Assembly: GCA_032622095.1 (NCBI GenBank)
Contig: CP136069.1
Coordinates: forward strand, 161,249,043-161,313,042
Length of the DNA: 64,000 nt
Direction of reading: 5' to 3'
Source: Siphonodentalium dalli
Lineage: Eukaryota > Mollusca > Scaphopoda > Gadilida > Siphonodentaliidae
The notes under the pieces are model-generated. The model was not told the DNA's origin, made no database searches, and worked only from the letters and a program-made list of their open reading frames with translations. A program made the translations under genes and the position numbers. Below are positions 57,801 through 64,000 of the stretch, in pieces (the stretch's first letter is position 1; the number at the start of each line of letters is the position of its first letter).

Positions 57801-58134
57801 ATTGGGATCGATTTTTACAAAATATCATTTAATTTGCGAGGGACTACGGGCGTGTTTGTCGCTCTATTTTGGTCCCCGTTCTCCGTGACCAGTTTATTAA
57901 TATTTTTAGGTACAGCGCGAATTTTGTCATTCTCGGTTTTCAATGTTTTGCGATTGTGGGTGAAAGACGCCGAGATTTAAAAAAACCAAACCAACCTGTA
58001 AGCTAGTAGAAGAATTAAATCCAAATTAGGTACATGTAATCGTCGAGTAAATATACGTCCAGGTCCAGTGGCCTGTCCGGAATGACACAACTAGATTGTT
58101 CTATTTTTGCACAGTTACTGAATACTGGACTGTC

Positions 58135-58220
58135 AATAAGGTTTTAATCGAGTTTAGAAATCGGTATCCTTATAACGAAGTAGAAGGATACCGATTTCTA
58201 AACTCGATTAAAACCTTATT
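58135..58220. repeat. Perfect 37-bp hairpin
   Basis: Arms 58,135-58,171 and 58,184-58,220 are exact reverse complements with a 12-nt loop (ATAACGAAGTAG). Weaker pairing continues outside (CAGTTACTG…GGAC with GTCCAGTAACTG). Perfect arms imply a young event or gene conversion. Confidence 0.85.
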
Positions 58221-58358
58221 TTTGGGACTTTATTTATGTCCAGTAACTGTAATTTTTGTCTGTCTTGACGTCATGTAAAATCAACTAATTGTGTCATGGT
58301 TGTGATTGTCACCCAACACAGATATTTGTGGGTCCAGGGGAAGTATGTAAAATATTTC

Positions 58359-59518
58359 GGGTCCGTGACTACCCGCCCCCGAGACAACCCGCCCCTTTCA
58401 CTCTGAGACAACCCGCCCCCGGACAACCCGGCCGCCCCCAAAAATCAATTAGCGGTAATCAGTGGCTAATTAGGAGGTGTGAGGGGATTATGAGATGTTT
58501 GTTTAACGAAACTGGGTTGTTATTTTATAGATTTTTATTTGATTTAACAACATGGACAACAATAAATACACATGTAATACAATATAACTTATGAACACAA
58601 AAATGCATCAATGATAATATGTTTATTTATTACGAACGAAATTAATGAACGAAATTTAAAAACGGAATGAACGAAGATTAAAAACAAAATTTAATAAGTT
58701 TAACAAACGAACAATGGTTAATTTGGGGCTGGTGCCTCCTTCTGCAGAAGTGGGACCATGGTATAGAAATCTAAGCCGGTCCCCATTGTATTCATTCGTC
58801 TATGCCATGCTTCGAGTCGTTGTTGGTGCGGACGTCATTTATGAGTATATGCTCCAACTCTCTGGGGGGCCGGGGGGGGGGGGGGGTGAAGAGCTCGTGA
58901 TCCACTGGCGCTGCATGTAGTCTAGGACCTCCCTGATCTTTGAACCTTCAGACGTTCTGTCATAGTACTCCTGGAACGTTTCTCTTATTTGTGGAGCCGG
59001 ATCGAGGAAGGGAAGAGCCAGCAACTGACGGATGAAGTTGTGCAATCGACCCTTCTGGCCATATGCTGTCTTAAGACCGACGGTTGGTGTGTGTCTATTC
59101 ACGGCCTGCGTCCAGTTCCAACGCCATCGTTCAAAGGCTGTTTGTGTATACTCACCTCCAGTTAACATCAGTGAGATGAATCCCGACCACTAAGTGTTGT
59201 TAACACACTGTGATAATGAACCATTTGCATCAAATGTTTGTTTTGAAAGCACCCATTTTAATTAGTCTTCATTTACCTTAAGTGCCGTTCAGTTGTCAAA
59301 ACATTGTGTCATTCTTTATCCCATTCCACGCATTGACATAATTAATGAATAAACACATGTTTTGTTGATAAAAATCTTTAATAATATATCATCAAAGAAC
59401 ATAAAAGAACATAATCACTATTAACAATTTCGGGACAACCCGCCCTCATTTATCGGGACAACCCGCCCCCAAAATAGCATAGGGGCGGGTTGTCTCGGGG
59501 GCGGGTAGTCCCGTTCCC
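58359..59518. mobile_element. Mutator-like element (MULE) with 9-bp target duplication
   Basis: The left end reads GACTACCCGCCCCCGAGACA (from 58,366) and is mirrored by TGTCTCGGGGGCGGGTAGTC at the right. The outermost GGG and CCC abut the 9-mer AAATATTTC on both sides (58,350-58,358 and 59,519-59,527). A 9-bp duplication is the Mutator signature. Extra GACAACCCGCCCC units follow inside each end. The interior keeps a transposase remnant at 58,839-59,168, so it is an internally deleted derivative. Confidence 0.88.
58839..59168 (-). pseudogene. MULE transposase fragment
   Basis: The minus frame contains PTVGLKTAYGQKGRLHNFI, RQLLALPFLDPAPQIRETFQ, LDYMQRQWITSS and PESWSIYS. Metazoan MULE transposases carry GL..aY.....vh.flR.lmaLPFLp…i...F…, followed by a segment before the EGWH motif of type lv.Y...tWi......P..W..Y. 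The fragment fits that region. The DDE core and the EGWH segment are missing, and a proline-rich insertion from a G/C run splits the last motif. Confidence 0.7.
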
Positions 59519-59527
59519 AAATATTTC

Positions 59528-60500
59528 CAGTGTATTCTTTTCACCAAACAAATTCAAGTTCATACAGTATTCTAATTGCTATTATAGCGCCCGCTCTCCC
59601 GCGGCAAAGCCGCGGAAGCGAAGCGACCAGGGTATACGTATGCGAATATGAGATATATACTTAACTAATCGACTTTTTCGGCCCAATCTAAAAATAAATT
59701 GAAATCACCTAAAATAGGATAATTTATTCATAACTGAAGGGTCAGCCAGGGTCAGCGGAGTCCATAATTCTATTGTTGGCAACGGTCGCCATTTTGTATA
59801 CTATAGTCTAGATTAATCATGCCACCTCGAAATGTGTAATTGGGCAAAATGCTCCAGGGCAAAAATAAAAAACTTTGATCTAGCAACTGTTAGCTATACT
59901 TCATCATATGTAGGAACATCATGCTCCTAAAGCCAAATATATTTTCAAAAAGTGAATGTAAATTGAACAAAAGCTCTGGTTAACAAAAAAGTTTTGTTTA
60001 CATATTTCATAAAATTATTAAAAATATTTACCCCGAAAGAGGAATCTAACGACCTTGCTGTCCGTTTACATATTATCTTCAATTTTCTAACGGTATTTCT
60101 GCCTAAAAAATTGATGAAATATTCTTAAAGTTCAAGGCCGACAAACGGAAACTTTTAAGTTCCGATTGAAAGATCGCAGAGTCATTTTAAGATTGCTTCT
60201 TGGGAAACCAGTAAAGGCGTCATGACATCAAGACGTACATCATGACGTCACTACCTACACCGGCGCGCAAAATTCCAGACAGGACTGCGTCGATGGCCAG
60301 ACAGCTGAGACTCGTATTACATGGCAGGCTAAATATCCACATTTACATTATATGTGATTATTTACATACATTGAAAAAATATCACCATAAAGAGTTTGAC
60401 ATCAACACATCATTGAAAGTTTTCGGCCTTGACTCAGTCATCAGATGGGGAACCTTCATTCTGTTCATCTTTTGGTTGTTGGTTTCTCCAAGGCCCACTC
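59528..60500. other. Non-coding stretch
   Basis: A GC-rich tag CGCGGCAAAGCCGCGGAAGC is at 59,599-59,620. The rest shows no supported gene or repeat. Confidence 0.35.
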
Positions 60501-60800
60501 TCATATGCAATAAATTATTCCCGCGACATCCGCGCGTAAATCACGTACAGTGATAGTAGATAGTGTGCCTTTTCGACTGAGATCAAAATTACCCCAGTCG
60601 CTGCCGACCTCAATGTCACCGACACCCGAAATACCTATGTCGGATCCGTCATCAAGCTTTACGTTATCGAGGAAACATTGGATAGTGGAGTCTGCGTCAC
60701 AGTTTGTGATCAACATTATCAACATGATCAGTACAACGAAAACATGCAACGGATTTTGAGAAAAATCCTTGATGGAAGTTGTAAATTGATCCCCCGTCTG
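60501..60800 (-). CDS. Possible secreted Ig-like domain exon
   Basis: Within a long minus frame, VVLIMLIMLITNCDAD is a signal-peptide-like hydrophobic run, followed by STIQCFLDNV with an early Cys. About 50 residues later come KGTLSTITVRDLRADVAGII and YCI before a stop. The C…(L.I..vr..DaG.YyC) pattern is that of an Ig V or I-type domain. The conserved Trp after the first Cys is not seen. The start and the downstream splice junction are uncertain, and the family assignment rests on one motif. Confidence 0.4.
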   Translation of the reverse strand, partial: QTGDQFTTSIKDFSQNPLHVFVVLIMLIMLITNCDADSTIQCFLDNVKLDDGSDIGISGVGDIEVGSDWGNFDLSRKGTLSTITVRDLRADVAGIIYCI

Positions 60801-60995
60801 GTTCGACACGAACTCTGGAAAATTTGCCATGCGTTGACGATAATAAAGGAAATGCGCTATTATTATTACCAAAAAGTGAAATGCGGCGGGTTTTATTAAC
60901 AGTGGCCTCCTGCATGTTTGGTTCTTGCTATTGGGTAATCTCCCATTTATTTTTGTTTGGAACAAGAGAAGCATTGTATTGTCAACATCGCACAA

Positions 60996-61705
60996 AGCAT
61001 TAATTGTTTGTTTTAGGCACGCAATAAAACGCGTACGCTGAATAAAAATTAGGCAAGCGGTAGGTGCGAATTCGAACTGAAGTGAAACATGGATAGTAAC
61101 GATTCAGTGATCCACATTGAATTTATTCTCTGCCTTCATGGGGCATGAGTAATACCCCTCTCATATCCATACATGTGGCATTGTACAGTAATGAGAATGT
61201 CCTTGAAGTCCTTGAATTTTAAAGCTTAAATTTAGACTATGGGAACCTGTATGAACCCTGATTAGACCACTTGCCATGGTATAATTGGCTCAAAGGCTTC
61301 AGTGTATCCCGCCGACCACCCAATAATAGAACCTAATGACCATGTCCCTATCAAAGGCAAGTGATTCAAAAGCGATGTCATTCGACCTTGACCGAATTTG
61401 GCCATCAACTTCATGAACGTCGACGTATGTCGGTCATCTTCAAAGAACATGAAAGGCTTCTATGTTTTTGTTGTTCATCGCTGATCGCCAACAGAATAAA
61501 GCCATGATTTGGTTGATTTATCGGTCACGAATTATGGTTTGTCTCTCATTCCCACCGTGAATCTGAACAAACTACTTAAATCGGTCCATACCCCTTCAAA
61601 CATTAAACAAAAATGTCCTACAAACAGTCCAATATCTGGGGATATTTTGATGAAAGTCCTCATAGACGTCTCATCTTGGATCAAAATAAGTTTTTAAAAA
61701 TGAAT
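60996..61705. other. Non-coding stretch
   Basis: No recognisable gene or repeat before the tandem duplication that starts near 61,709. Confidence 0.35.
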
Positions 61706-61708
61706 TGC

Positions 61709-63720
61709 GAATGATGCATTTTAGTGTTTGAACGGGAACAGACGGTAATGTTGACCACATAACATCGCTAAATGTGATTGAATTAGTGTAATCTTATCGT
61801 AATACTGCCTTTATCGCAAATTTCGATTCGTTACCGGTTATTTCGATCCCTATGTCTCATTCATTCTACAGACATCCGATGTACACACAATGTCCTCATA
61901 AATAAAATTGTCCTCGCAATGTTGTTGTGCAAGCACATACATGTATGTGTCCTCCCAACGCAACGAAAACGAACACAATCACATATGTGGCATTTTGCCC
62001 GGCCTTTTAATGTTGATGCATGCTCAGTATAATCCGCTCACAGTCTAGATATATTAGCACTTCATCTGTTGTCACACTCAACTTTTACTTTATCTACCAG
62101 TTGATAATAATCCCTGTTAAGTATGAGAGAGTTAGTTATCTTCTTGTCAATAAATCTTGTCTTCTGGATTCGATAGACGTCTCATCTTGGATCAAAATGT
62201 TTTGAAAAATGAATCGCGAATTTCTATATACTTTCAAATGAACATGAGTGTTGGACGATTTTAGATTGAATAATTTTCCTATTAAGTTGGTTAATAAAAA
62301 TATCACTGGATGTATTCACAAGTGTTTGTCACAAATTGTGTGACGAATGTGAGGATTTCTCAGGTTTACACTCTCCTCTGGTAAATAATTCCTCCAATGC
62401 AGTTTTGAAATAAAGAAGATAGGTTCCATAGAATGGGAGAGTCCTAATGCATTTTAGTGTTTGAACGGGAACGGACGGGGATGTTGACCACATAACATCG
62501 CTAAATGTGATAGAATGAGTGTAATCTTATGATTGTTATCGTACTATAGTGCCTTTATTTATCGCAAATTGCGATTCGTTACCGATTATTTCGATACCTA
62601 CGTCTCATTCATTCTACAGACATCCCATGTACACACAATGTCCTCATAACTAAAAAATTGTCCTCGCAATGTTGGTGTGCAAGAACATATGCATCCTCCC
62701 AACGCAACGAAAATGAACACAATCACATATGTGCCATTTTGCCCGGCTTCTTAATGTTGATGCATGTACAGTATAAACCGCTCACAGTCTAGCTAATTTA
62801 GCACTTAATCTGTTGTCACTCAACTTTTACTTTATGTACCAGTTGATAATAGACCCTGTTACATGTACAGAGGCGGACTGGGCCAAAAAATCGGCCTGGG
62901 AAATGAATATAATACTGGCCCATCTGCAAAAGGCAGTTGCCGAGGTGCCGAGTGGAGGAGGGTCTCTGTTTGGGGGGTGTCCACCTTGGAATTCCAACTG
63001 CACCCCCCCCCTCTTGAATCTAAATCAGACCAAATACATGTTTTTGCATAATTCCATTGCACCCCCCCCCCCCCCTGCACCTCAGTGCTCTGGCCTAATA
63101 TCCTATAAATTCATCAACCATGGTTCTATATATTCCCGGTATGAGACCATTCAGTTATTTTTACCTGAAAAATTGCATAAATTCTTACATCTAGCGGTCT
63201 AACCTCAGACAAATGCACACGGCTACAGACAAGGGACCAGGACACACCGGGCTGTCCATGGTTGTTTGGCCCGGGGTGAGAAAAGTTTGAAAACTATACA
63301 AGAAAATCGCTAATCCTAGGTACTAGTAGCATCTAGACTGGCCTCAATTTTTGGGGGATTTACAGCTGGGAGTTACCGTTAATATCTCGAGATTAACGGG
63401 GTCTTTACGTGGTGTTATATGATGCTGACAAGTTCATTTAATGACAAAATTATGATTGGCCAGTTAGGCTGGTTAAACAACACATGTGGCGGCCCACATC
63501 AGTTTCATTTGCGCCCCAACTACATATACCCCCCCCCAAACTGTAAAAAAAAACCTCAGATTCTCGCTTGATAGAAAATCACGTGGAATCAGAATTTTCC
63601 GGCCTCCGGCCCATCGGGAATTTACCTGGTCTCCCAATCGGCCAATCCACCTCGGTACATGTAGGTATCAGAGAGTTACTAGTAGTTATCTTGTCAATAA
63701 ATCTTGTCTTCTGGATTTGA
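61709..63720 (+). repeat. Tandem duplication (about 480-bp unit), second copy split by a hAT element
   Basis: Copy A (61,709-62,200) and copy B (62,446-62,859 plus 63,664-63,720) share GCATTTTAGTGTTTGAACGGG, TGTTGACCACATAACATCGC, CCCAACGCAACGAAAA and TTGTCAATAAATCTTGTCTTC in order. About 245 bp lie between the copies. Copy B is interrupted at the point where copy A is continuous. No coding is seen. Confidence 0.82.
62868..63655. mobile_element. hAT non-autonomous element inside the duplication
   Basis: Left end CAGAGGCGGACTGG and right end CCAATCCACCTCGG are imperfect inverted repeats (11 of 14). The 8-mer TACATGTA lies directly outside both (62,860-62,867 and 63,656-63,663). Copy A of the host duplication provides the empty site. 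CAGNGGCGGACTGG is typical of hAT ends. Poly-C tracts lie inside at 63,002-63,013 and 63,060-63,076. No transposase is present. Confidence 0.85.
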
Positions 63721-64000
63721 TAGACATTATTTTATTTAGCTACCGGTACTATATGTCCCTCAGTGAACATACTTTTGAGTTATCTGAAATTCTGTACCAT
63801 TCTTCATCAAATCTGCGGTCCGCTTAGGTACAACATAGATCATGGGCATTTTAATCAATAATCTATATAGAGTCCAATTTAGATTATGTTTCCGGTAGCC
63901 GTCATGTCCGAGCAATACTAATATTGTTTTGTTGCTTCAGAAGTTTTGATTAAGTGTAAACATTAAATATAACTTTAAAATTATTTATTCATTTATTTTT
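63721..64000. other. Non-coding end of the window
   Basis: AT-rich sequence with nothing recognised. Confidence 0.35.

Overview
This is eukaryotic DNA, almost certainly from a marine invertebrate and most likely a lophotrochozoan such as a bivalve or gastropod mollusc. The evidence is an AT-rich background, exon-sized coding blocks bounded by GT/AG splice sites, lectin, PAN and Ig-like exons, and a dense mixture of DNA transposons, MITEs, a LINE and Polinton-like viral relics. The species call is inference. There are no bacterial operons, rRNA genes or CRISPR arrays. Most long open frames are short or arise by chance in repeats.

Host-like coding is sparse. It consists of a PAN/apple exon with a signal peptide (24,616-24,868, minus), two paralogous C-terminal halves of C-type lectin domains (7,661-7,881 and 37,444-37,733, minus), a possible Ig-like exon (60,501-60,800, minus), a P2X7-type domain remnant (52,500-52,840, minus) and a lysine/proline-rich reading frame of unknown role (5,248-6,040, minus). 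The PAN exon and the lectin exon at 7.7 kb could belong to one gene with very long introns.

The most interesting content is two relics of a Polinton/Maverick (adintovirus-like) element. Relic 1 (29.6-32.4 kb, plus) reads, in order: a TATA box, a broken gene for a TATA-binding-protein (TBP) homologue, a broken DDE integrase with a chromodomain, and a reading frame in which a conserved Polinton protein is joined to part of a double-jelly-roll major capsid protein. The TBP stop overlaps the integrase start by 8 nt. A 176-bp copy of the TBP promoter and first codons sits inverted inside the integrase gene. Relic 2 (45.0-48.65 kb) is a head-to-head palindrome of a genome-packaging ATPase module with zinc fingers at both ends. 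The two halves meet at a GC-rich hairpin with a 30-nt loop, and one half carries a roughly 1-kb internal deletion. No polymerase B or protease gene was seen.

The rest is transposon-rich. A Harbinger-like element has a TTA target duplication (76-1,485). A hAT-like MITE lies at 6,470-7,012. A 3.86-kb foldback element has arms that carry 22-bp tandem arrays, and it has itself been invaded (10,135-13,993). Two fragments belong to one LINE clade (15.4-16.3 kb and 41.7-44.3 kb). A repeat at 19.5-21.0 kb is loaded with AGGTCA motifs. A 175-bp unit containing a palindromic Tc1/mariner-like MITE is repeated three times (48.8-49.3 kb). Two hAT elements have exact 8-bp target duplications (56,779-57,800 and 62,868-63,655). 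A Mutator-like element has a 9-bp duplication and a transposase remnant (58,359-59,518). The remaining stretches look like intron or intergenic DNA.
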